Shown: positions 1-5,521, numbered from the stretch's first letter. The stretch is DNA of 6,145 nucleotides from Euryarchaeota archaeon UBA623 (GCA_002505325.1 DAUV01000040.1:1-6145), one strand, 5' to 3'. Numbers and translations: made by a program. Notes: generated from the sequence alone by a model not told the origin.

Positions 1-1
1 G

Positions 2-397
2 GGGCACACCAACTCGATGGATACGCTGTATGGAGGGCGTCTGATGTCAATCATGGACACCGCAGCCGGGATGGTCTCAAGCAAGTTCGCACACAGTGAG
101 TTCGTAACTGTCTCCGTCGACGCCCTCAAGTTCCGCAGACCGGCTTACCAAGGGGATATTATCCGCACCACCTCCAGAGTGGTCTGGACCTCGCCCCACA
201 CTACTGGGGTCCATGTGGTATCGTGTAGGCTGTCACGCTCGGAGTGGGAGGGAGAAGAAATCTGCTCGGGCTTCTTCTTCATGGTGGCGGTAGACTCAGA
301 TATGCAGCCGACAAGTGTTCCGCAGTTCTCGCCTGTGACTAATGAGGAGAAAGAGCTCTGGAATAGGGCTCAAGCCGCCCGCGACGCCATGGGATGA
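2..397 (+). CDS. Acyl-CoA thioesterase, hotdog fold (YciA/BACH type), 5'-truncated by the window edge
   Basis: Seen: an open frame enters from the left edge (first full codon at base 2, reading GHTNS before the Met at base 17) and stops with TGA at 395-397. The motif HTNSMDTLYGGRLM followed by IMDTAAGM matches the conserved first helix of acyl-CoA thioesterases, usually N-x-x-G-T-L-F-G-G-x-L-L then a catalytic Asp in a W/I-M-D turn. That Asp is residue 14 counted from the Met at base 17. A later strand-turn, ALKFRRPAYQGDII, is the family's F-x-x-P-v-x-x-G-D element. Known of the family: these enzymes hydrolyse acyl-CoA thioesters to free acid and CoA, in the cytoplasm, as oligomers. The Met at base 17 lies inside the conserved motif and is not the true start; probably only a short N-terminal stretch is missing. 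The C-terminal tail after residue 97 is hydrophilic and helical. The next gene begins 46 bases downstream on the same strand. Substrate chain length cannot be read from sequence. Confidence 0.88.
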   Translation, partial: GHTNSMDTLYGGRLMSIMDTAAGMVSSKFAHSEFVTVSVDALKFRRPAYQGDIIRTTSRVVWTSPHTTGVHVVSCRLSRSEWEGEEICSGFFFMVAVDSDMQPTSVPQFSPVTNEEKELWNRAQAARDAMG

Positions 398-442
398 TGG
401 TCGCAACCGTTCGGTTCAACAAGGTCAGTCCGGTCGCGGGCG
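376..442 (+). repeat. 10-bp perfect inverted repeat spanning the thioesterase stop and the next gene's leader
   Basis: The arm CGCCCGCGAC (376-385, in the last codons of the thioesterase) is exactly complementary to GTCGCGGGCG (433-442). The second arm ends one base before the ATG at 444. The loop between them contains a smaller inverted repeat, AACCG (405-409) with CGGTT (412-416). As RNA, the long stem would fold the bases directly before the start codon into a duplex that only a ribosome finishing the thioesterase would open. By rough arithmetic a 10-bp match at this spacing somewhere in 6 kb is not rare, so a function is inferred from position only. Confidence 0.35.
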
Positions 443-443
443 C

Positions 444-1430
444 ATGCCTGTCCTCAACGTTGGATACGTAGGTTCAGAAGAATTGGCTCGAAGTATCGCT
501 AAGCTTGGAGACGTTCGCGATATCGAGTCGTATGTATACAAGGAGATGGCCGATAGTGAAACTCGCATCATCTCATTGCTCCGTCCTCTCAAGTTCCCCG
601 ATAGTATTCGCCCGTTGTTATCTGTGTTGAATGTCGCCAAGGCAGGATTAGTCGAGATTACTAAAGTGGATGCTGCTCTTGGGGAGATCTTGGTATCCTT
701 CGGATGCGCAGGAATCACAGATGGGATAGTAGTAATCAATCCAGAAGACGGTGGTTGGGTAGATCCTGACCAGATCAGGGTGATTTTGTCTCAAGCAGGT
801 TTGCCCTGGATCGTCTTAGAAGGGAATCCTGATTCTCACGATATCAGAGAGACTCTACTCAAATTCTTGAGCGTTGAGAAAAACTCGGTTTCAGATGCAC
901 TGGTGATTCCTATCGATCAGCATTTCGTCGTTCAAGGAATAGGACTGGTGGGTATTGGATACGTACAGTCCGGTTCAGTCAGTAAGCACGATGCTATCGA
1001 ATCTCATCCCGCGGGAGATTGCGGCATAGTCAGAAGTCTACAAGTGATGGACGATGATGTGGACACTGCGGTTACTGGCGACAGGGTCGGCCTAGCATTG
1101 CGGAATCTCAAAGAAGAGTCGCTACACAAAGGATGTATGATAGTGCATCAAGATTCGGATACCATAGAAAGTCATGAATCGTCCCGTTTCAGGTTAATCG
1201 GTGCCCCGTTTCAGAAGCGTGTATTATCACTAGACGATGTAGTCCATGCCGCCGCCGACCTACAGTTCAATGTCGGAAGAGTCAGAGAAGTCGAAGAAGA
1301 CTCTGTATTAATTGACTGGGAGTCTCCTCTATTACTGAGAAAACGAGGTACTGGGCCCATTCTGATAGTTCATCTCGATGCTGTGCCGATGCGCATCATG
1401 GGTATCGCCTCAGAAATGACCTCGGTATGA
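444..1430 (+). CDS. EF-Tu/EF-1A-like translation-factor paralogue with degenerate GTPase domain (archaeal type)
   Basis: 328 residues from the ATG at 444. The frame stays open back to an ATG at 342, but that would overlap the thioesterase by 56 bases and add 34 residues of unconserved look, with no GTG or TTG between. MPVLNVGYVG at 444 looks like the first strand of a GTPase fold. Residues 1-145 resemble a G domain: the first strand runs into GSEELARSI where a GKS/GKT P-loop should be, the D-x-P-G of switch II is absent, and the strand VVINPED (96-102) replaces NKxD. Residues 152-237 look like EF-Tu domain 2 (PIDQHFVVQGIG, then GDRVGLALRNL), and 238-328 would be domain 3. Known: euryarchaea carry such SelB/EF-1A-related paralogues, often annotated as EF-Tu domain 2 proteins, without a settled function. 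Inference: it binds tRNA, ribosome or a partner without GTP hydrolysis. G+C looks lower than in the neighbours (26 of 60 bases in 601-660). No clear Shine-Dalgarno sequence precedes the ATG. Confidence 0.82.
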   Translation: MPVLNVGYVGSEELARSIAKLGDVRDIESYVYKEMADSETRIISLLRPLKFPDSIRPLLSVLNVAKAGLVEITKVDAALGEILVSFGCAGITDGIVVINPEDGGWVDPDQIRVILSQAGLPWIVLEGNPDSHDIRETLLKFLSVEKNSVSDALVIPIDQHFVVQGIGLVGIGYVQSGSVSKHDAIESHPAGDCGIVRSLQVMDDDVDTAVTGDRVGLALRNLKEESLHKGCMIVHQDSDTIESHESSRFRLIGAPFQKRVLSLDDVVHAAADLQFNVGRVREVEEDSVLIDWESPLLLRKRGTGPILIVHLDAVPMRIMGIASEMTSV

Positions 1431-1434
1431 GACT

Positions 1435-1461
1435 CTCGTGCGCGTAAGGGGCGCGCGCGAG
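1435..1461 (+). terminator. Strong GC-rich hairpin right after the stop of the elongation-factor-like gene (possible 3'-end element)
   Basis: CTCGTGCGCG (1435-1444) pairs over ten base pairs (one G-U) with CGCGCGCGAG (1452-1461), with a seven-base loop TAAGGGG. It starts five bases after the TGA at 1428-1430. There is no T-tract after it, which both bacterial intrinsic and archaeal oligo-T termination would want, so it may instead mark an RNA 3' end, stabilise the transcript, or structure the leader of the next gene. Confidence 0.4.
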
Positions 1462-1479
1462 TGCTCAGCACCCCGAGCA
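1462..1479 (+). other. Second small hairpin in the same intergenic gap
   Basis: TGCTC (1462-1466) pairs with GAGCA (1475-1479) around the loop AGCACCCC. It abuts the larger hairpin. The CCCC in its loop (1471-1474) could pair with the GGGG in the loop of the first hairpin (1448-1451). A competing fold, GTGC (1461-1464) with GCAC (1468-1471), is also possible. Weak as a stand-alone element. Confidence 0.25.
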
Positions 1480-1480
1480 G

Positions 1481-1486
1481 TTATAG
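1481..1486 (+). promoter_or_regulatory. TATA-like box A (TTATAG) for the membrane-protein gene
   Basis: TTATAG is the only A/T-rich block in the gap and its centre lies about 29 bases before the ATG at 1513. Archaeal TATA boxes are centred about 26-27 bases before the transcription start, so this spacing would put the start at or within a few bases of the ATG and give a leaderless mRNA. In agreement, the only GGAG upstream (1493-1496) is 16 bases from the ATG, too far for normal ribosome binding. No clear purine-rich BRE is seen upstream of it. Confidence 0.35.
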
Positions 1487-1512
1487 CCAATCGGAGTTGC
1501 TGACGCATTGGG

Positions 1513-3201
1513 ATGTATTCAGTCGGGTTAACGCCCGACCGAGATGAGGAGAAGTCGGAACTGTTCGGCAATCTGAGTCTGGTCGGGTCTGGAGGTAGGT
1601 TCGTAGCGGTCCTCACCAAGCGTCAGCTGACGCTGGAGAGGTTTGACGGACATGGGATCCGACTATCCCTAGGTTCAATCTCAAGAATGCGACACATGAA
1701 GTTCCCGATGTTTCCATCGGGCACCGTTCCCATTGGTCTGTTGGCAATCTATCTCGGCATGAATGTCCTGATGTCGCCTTACGCCATAGTGGCAACAGCG
1801 GGAGGATCTCTGACGCTCCTAGGATACGTACTATCCAGGACCTCGGGACTTGCCATCGAGACAGAGGCGGGGGATCGACATATCGTATCTGGCAGCGAAG
1901 GAATATTGCTCAGGCTGTGCCTGATGGTCGATAGAGTTCGGCACGGCAGTTCGATAGATGAAGCCCGCAGAGGGCTTGAGCACATCGATGCGGAACTGTC
2001 GAGTTACCCCGCTTTCAGAGACGCAGGGGGCGGGCTGCCAGAACCAAAGGGCCTGTTGGCCGCACCTGAGGAAGAGTTGCTGCTCGGCGCTGAGTCGGAG
2101 CCAGTAGGAGAATCGTTGTTCGACGGTTTCGCTGCCCCCCCTCCACTTACTCCTTCAGCACCTGTGGTGGCTGAGACCGCGTCGCCTTTCCCATGGGAAG
2201 AAAAGATTCCTACAGAATCGTTTCCAAGTTACGAGCCGCCTCCATCTCCTCAGGAGGATGCTCGCTCGGCTTACGAGAGTGCCTGGGGAGTGGAGGCTCC
2301 ATCGTGGTACGAAGAAAAGCCGGTTGGCAGCAGGATAGATTCGGCGCTAGGTGAGGCTGCTGATGGCATGGGCAGCATGTTCGGAGAGGGCGGTATATTC
2401 GATGCTGAACCTGCGACTAGTTACTCGCCACCCACAACCCTTCCTCCCTCGAGCTCCGTCACACCTGCAGCAAACTATGCTTCTTCTGAGACCTACATCA
2501 ACGCTGTAGGCCCTCCTGCTTCCGAACGCGAACCGACCAGTTCGCAGTTGATTAGGCGGGCTCAAAATAGGTTTGGGACCTCAGGCCCCTACGCCGGGCC
2601 CGGACTGCCGGCCCCCACTGAGGCAGCGATACGAGAGGAATGTCGACCCGGCGTCGTCAAGCAGGCACGCGCCAAGCAGGCGCTGCTGACTAGCGGTGAG
2701 GTGCCCCCGTCTACGCTCGATGCCTCGAGTCTCGAGGGATTGCCGGGACTATCCAAAATCGCCAGGTCGATGAGTTCGGGCAGAGTCAAAACCAGTAGTA
2801 GGAAGGTTCCACGTAGAAGGGGCAGTTGGATTAGTGCCCTACTAGGTTCGGCGGCTCAGGCGACTGGTAGAACCACCGACTCTTACGCTTCTGAGTACGG
2901 AGATGGAGACGGAGGGGAAGTACAGTCAGGAGTTAGGTTTCAGACCTTTCAGCACAACCGTCTTCGCAGCGACCAAGATCATCAGGCGGATGTGGCTGGC
3001 AGAGCGAGAGAGTCGCAGGCACCTCACCCTCATTCGGCACAGGACGCATTAGACCATCTCGTGAACAGAGTATCGAGTGGAGGAGAGAGTGAGCCCACAC
3101 AACTTCCTGAACAGGATGGTGGACTCAGGTTCTCGCAACTCAGAAGAACATCATCCAAAGGTGACCCGCACCCGCTTCCTGGAATCAAGCGGCTCGAGTG
3201 A
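1513..3201 (+). CDS. Unrecognised membrane protein: PH-like N-terminal part, two-helix membrane hairpin, long disordered tail
   Basis: 562 residues; I do not recognise a named family. Residues 14-66 look like alternating beta strands (FVAVLTKRQLTLERF, then IRLSLGSISRMR), a pattern like bacterial PH domains. Residues 72-108 are strongly hydrophobic and divide at SPY (88-90), so they read as two membrane helices with a short turn. Residues 112-145 resume strand-then-helix character (LAIETEAGDRHIV, then LLRLCLMVDRV), as if one PH-like fold were split by the membrane hairpin. From about residue 170 the protein is low in complexity and probably disordered: Pro/Ser/Glu-rich with clusters such as APPPLTPSAP and EPPPSPQED. 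It then turns basic (KVPRRR, 431-436), followed by a small hydrophobic patch, WISALLGSAA. A His/Gln-rich stretch and the tail TSSKGDPHPLPGIKRLE end it. No signal peptide is evident. With both ends on one side, inference places the domain and tail in the cytoplasm. The start is supported by the TATA-like box; the stop touches the stop of the convergent kinase gene. Confidence 0.72.
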   Translation: MYSVGLTPDRDEEKSELFGNLSLVGSGGRFVAVLTKRQLTLERFDGHGIRLSLGSISRMRHMKFPMFPSGTVPIGLLAIYLGMNVLMSPYAIVATAGGSLTLLGYVLSRTSGLAIETEAGDRHIVSGSEGILLRLCLMVDRVRHGSSIDEARRGLEHIDAELSSYPAFRDAGGGLPEPKGLLAAPEEELLLGAESEPVGESLFDGFAAPPPLTPSAPVVAETASPFPWEEKIPTESFPSYEPPPSPQEDARSAYESAWGVEAPSWYEEKPVGSRIDSALGEAADGMGSMFGEGGIFDAEPATSYSPPTTLPPSSSVTPAANYASSETYINAVGPPASEREPTSSQLIRRAQNRFGTSGPYAGPGLPAPTEAAIREECRPGVVKQARAKQALLTSGEVPPSTLDASSLEGLPGLSKIARSMSSGRVKTSSRKVPRRRGSWISALLGSAAQATGRTTDSYASEYGDGDGGEVQSGVRFQTFQHNRLRSDQDHQADVAGRARESQAPHPHSAQDALDHLVNRVSSGGESEPTQLPEQDGGLRFSQLRRTSSKGDPHPLPGIKRLE

Positions 3202-4158
3202 TTACAGGCCGACCATTCTTCGGTACTTGTCTGCCCTCGCGTGGTACCTTCCTCTCTCGAGACCATAGAGAGCGGAAGCCCCGAGTCCCTCTATGGTGAA
3301 AGACGCAGTCACTGTCGCATGTACTAGCGCGTTACGCATGGTCTCTGTCTGGTTCAAAGCACCCTTCCTGCCGATTATGTTGGCCAATAGGGCCCCGGCA
3401 AACGAATCGCCGGCACCTGTCGGGTCGACTAGGTCGTCAGTTGGAAAGGCGGGCAGCGTGATGGTGCCGCAGGGCAGGTAGGCTACTGAACCACTGCCAC
3501 CACGCTTGATGACCATGCTCCGAGGTCCGGGGCCGGCCTCTTGCCCTCCGTACAGTGCTGCGCCCGAGCGAATCGCCTCGACTGCACGGTGAAGCACCTC
3601 CTCTCCAGCTAGAGAGCACACCTCCTCTTCGTTGAGGATGGCCATGTCCACCTTACGTAGGGCTTCCGACAGCAACTCAAATTCTGTGTCTATCCAAAGC
3701 ATGAACGTATCTAGGGCGGTTACCGCCGCACCGGGGCACTGATCGAGTACCGAAACCTGAGTGCGAGGGTGCGTGTTGGCGCAGAATAGGATACCTGGGG
3801 TGCGCCACGACGGCGGAACCTCGGGCCTGAAATCCTCGAGCACGTTGACCTCTGTCGATATGGTCTGCACTTCTTCCATAGAACCCTCATAACGCCCCGC
3901 CCAACGGAACGTGCGTCCATCTCTTCGGACCACTCCTGCGAGATTCAGTCCTGTGTCCTCAAGTATCTCTTGAGCTTCCTCTGGGAAGTCAGTGCCGACA
4001 GCGCTGACTAGTCCAATTCTCGGTGGTTTGCGGGGCGTTAGAGGCAGGTGGAATCCTGAAGCTATACCTGCGTGCGTGGCGGCACCTCCGAGAAGATCAG
4101 AGCCACTCGCCTCGGGTGTGTCGATGTCATCGAAACCGATGCTTCCAACAATCACCAT
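3202..4158 (-). CDS. PfkB/ribokinase-family carbohydrate (or nucleoside) kinase
   Basis: 318 residues from the ATG at 4158, the usual size for the family. Known of the family: it transfers the ATP gamma-phosphate to a hydroxymethyl group of a sugar or nucleoside, in the cytoplasm. Seen, numbered from this Met: the first strand MVIVGSIGFD; a substrate-side glycine pair, DLLGGAATHAG (21-31); GLVSAVGTDFPEEA (49-62); the NEEE element (176-179); and the signature VDPTGAGDSFAGA (244-256), whose Asp251 is the expected catalytic base. The substrate is not readable; TFRWAGRY (83-90) resembles a subgroup usually annotated only as sugar kinase. Start: the frame stays open to an ATG at 4257, but those extra residues overlap the carboxylase and look unlike kinase. 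ATG 4158, GTG 4164 and GTG 4155 all compete. GGAG lies nine bases before GTG 4164, so that codon is a real rival. Ten bases separate ATG 4158 from the carboxylase stop, so the two are surely co-transcribed. A short insertion with GGQEAGPGPR (204-213) is unusual. Confidence 0.87.
   Translation of the reverse strand: MVIVGSIGFDDIDTPEASGSDLLGGAATHAGIASGFHLPLTPRKPPRIGLVSAVGTDFPEEAQEILEDTGLNLAGVVRRDGRTFRWAGRYEGSMEEVQTISTEVNVLEDFRPEVPPSWRTPGILFCANTHPRTQVSVLDQCPGAAVTALDTFMLWIDTEFELLSEALRKVDMAILNEEEVCSLAGEEVLHRAVEAIRSGAALYGGQEAGPGPRSMVIKRGGSGSVAYLPCGTITLPAFPTDDLVDPTGAGDSFAGALLANIIGRKGALNQTETMRNALVHATVTASFTIEGLGASALYGLERGRYHARADKYRRMVGL
3262..3297. repeat. 9-bp inverted repeat inside the kinase 3' coding end, facing the convergent junction
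   Basis: ACCATAGAG (3262-3270) is exactly complementary to CTCTATGGT (3289-3297), with an 18-base loop that can itself form CGG/CCG pairs. It lies about 60 bases past the stop of the + strand membrane-protein gene, within codons for the kinase C-terminus. The palindrome TCTCGAGA (3255-3262) adjoins it. It could serve as a 3'-end structure for the + strand transcript, but no T-tract follows, and it may simply result from the coding sequence. Confidence 0.25.
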
Positions 4159-4168
4159 CTCCACGCAA

Positions 4169-5512
4169 TCACGCTCCGTCCAGCAGTCCCGGGTGCTCAT
4201 CGAGGTAACTAATTGTGACTTCTCTATTTCGGAAGTCGGTTTCATTGAGGATTGCACGATGAAGCGGTATTAAGGTGTCAACACCAATGATTAGTGTCTC
4301 CTTCAAGGCTGAATCCATCTTGGCTATGGCTTCGCTGCGGGTCGGGGCCCATACAATCACCTTGGCCAATAAGGAATCGAAGGAGGGTGGCATGTCATAC
4401 CCCGTATGCGCATGCGTATCTACGCGCACGCCTGGACCGCCTGGCCAGTGACACTCCCAAATGCGTCCGGGTGAAGGTTCGAGTGTGAACGGGTTCTCCG
4501 CGTTTATCCTAGTCTGTATGGCATGACCAGAGATACTGACCTCAGACTGTGTGAAGGGGAGTGCCTCTCCTGCCGCTACTCTGATGCCAAGAGAAACCAG
4601 ATCGACGCCAGCAATCATCTCTGTGACCGTGTGCTCTACCTGCACCCTCGGATTAACCTCGAGAAAGTAGAACTCACCGTCGGCATCTCGAAGGAACTCG
4701 AAGGTGGCTAACCCCTTGTAGCCCACCGCTTCAGCACCAGCTACCACCTTGGCACCAATCTCATCACGTACTTCTTCAGATAGCCAAGGGCCCTCTTCGA
4801 TGATTTTCTGATGCCTCCTTTGGATGGAGCAGAACCTCTCGCCGAAATGAATAGCCTTGGAACCGTCACCAAGCACTTGAAATTCGATGTGTTGGGCCCC
4901 TTCGATGTATTTCTCCACGAACACCCTATCGTCCCCGAAAGCCGACAATGCGCGACCTTGGCACAGCCTCAATGCAGTTTCAAAGTCATCTGCAGACTCT
5001 ACGATCTGCATACCTATCCCTCCACCGCCAGCCGCCGCCTTGATCATCACTGGATAGCCGATGTCCTCAGCCATGACCCGAGCTTCCTCCTCGTTCGATA
5101 TCGATTTACCAGAACCTTGGGCAACGGGTAGGCCCGCTCTCACCATCGCATCTCTGGCGGATAGTTTGTCTCCAAGCAGTCTGAGGACCTTGGGACTTGG
5201 TCCGATGAAGGCTATGTCCTCCTCAGCCAGTCTCTCCGCTAGAGCCGGATTCTCGGCTAGGAATCCGTATCCAGGATGCACTGCATCTGCACCGACCTCC
5301 TTGGCAGCGGAGACGACTGCTTCGATATCGAGGTAGGAGGCCAGAGGATCATCGCGCGCGATGAACACGCCCTCATTGGCCAGTCGGACCGGGAGGGTCA
5401 ATCTGTCATCTCGCCCGTGGATGACTACGGCTTCGACACCCAGTGAACGTAGAGAGCGGAGTATGCGAAGTGCGATTTCGCCACGATTGGCGATGAGCAC
5501 TCGGCGGAACAT
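4169..5512 (-). CDS. accC: Biotin carboxylase subunit of an acyl-CoA (acetyl/propionyl-CoA) carboxylase
   Basis: 447 residues, against 449 for E. coli AccC, and complete. It uses ATP and bicarbonate to carboxylate biotin on a carrier protein, which a carboxyltransferase then hands to acetyl- or propionyl-CoA. Seen: N-terminal FRRVLIANRGEIALRI; HPGYGFLAEN (79-88); ATP-grasp lysines K116 (GDK) and K158 (MIK); a glycine-rich loop AGGGGIGM (161-168); HIEFQ (208-212); SIQRRHQK (229-236). Metal and catalytic residues are E272, E285, N287, R289 and E293 in FEFL and EVNPRVQVEH, then R335 in QTRINAEN. All expected active-site residues are present, so it should be active. Odd: Ile166 stands where the loop usually has Arg or Lys, and TLPV (39-42) replaces the usual His-Val of the N-terminal lobe. 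The C-terminus stops where stand-alone subunits stop, with no fused biotin-carrier domain and no M-K-M biotinylation motif. No carrier or carboxyltransferase gene lies in the window. Archaeal acyl-CoA carboxylases use this same subunit for both substrates, so the gene could equally be called pccA-like. Confidence 0.95.
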   Translation of the reverse strand: MFRRVLIANRGEIALRILRSLRSLGVEAVVIHGRDDRLTLPVRLANEGVFIARDDPLASYLDIEAVVSAAKEVGADAVHPGYGFLAENPALAERLAEEDIAFIGPSPKVLRLLGDKLSARDAMVRAGLPVAQGSGKSISNEEEARVMAEDIGYPVMIKAAAGGGGIGMQIVESADDFETALRLCQGRALSAFGDDRVFVEKYIEGAQHIEFQVLGDGSKAIHFGERFCSIQRRHQKIIEEGPWLSEEVRDEIGAKVVAGAEAVGYKGLATFEFLRDADGEFYFLEVNPRVQVEHTVTEMIAGVDLVSLGIRVAAGEALPFTQSEVSISGHAIQTRINAENPFTLEPSPGRIWECHWPGGPGVRVDTHAHTGYDMPPSFDSLLAKVIVWAPTRSEAIAKMDSALKETLIIGVDTLIPLHRAILNETDFRNREVTISYLDEHPGLLDGA

Positions 5513-5521
5513 GATGAATCG

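Noticed and set aside
342..443. N-terminal extension of the elongation-factor-like gene from an ATG at 342
   Set aside because: It would overlap the thioesterase by 56 bases and add 34 residues rich in Arg, Gly and Gln with no conserved look, while the family-like first strand begins at the ATG at 444.
425..739. Minus-strand open frame of 104 codons
   Set aside because: It is antisense to the elongation-factor-like gene, has no recognisable motif and is explained by the codon pattern of the real gene.
1431..1512. tRNA or other structured RNA gene in the largest gap
   Set aside because: The hairpins are too few and too short for a cloverleaf, with no T-arm or anticodon-arm consensus; they fit better as a 3'-end or leader structure.
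2658..2681. Short direct repeat CAAGCAGGC (2658-2666 and 2673-2681)
   Set aside because: It is only two copies of nine bases at a 15-base period and simply encodes the KQARA/KQALL repeat in low-complexity protein sequence.
3077..3268. Alternative + strand frame running past the membrane-protein stop, considered as evidence of a frameshift
   Set aside because: The native frame ends in a protein-like tail (TSSKGDPHPLPGIKRLE) directly at the kinase stop; the other frame has no support beyond being open.
4159..4257. N-terminal extension of the kinase from an ATG at 4257
   Set aside because: The extra 33 residues overlap conserved carboxylase codons and do not resemble kinase; the first kinase strand starts at about 4158.
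4811..5131. Plus-strand open frame of 106 codons
   Set aside because: It is antisense to the best-conserved part of the biotin carboxylase and has no family resemblance.
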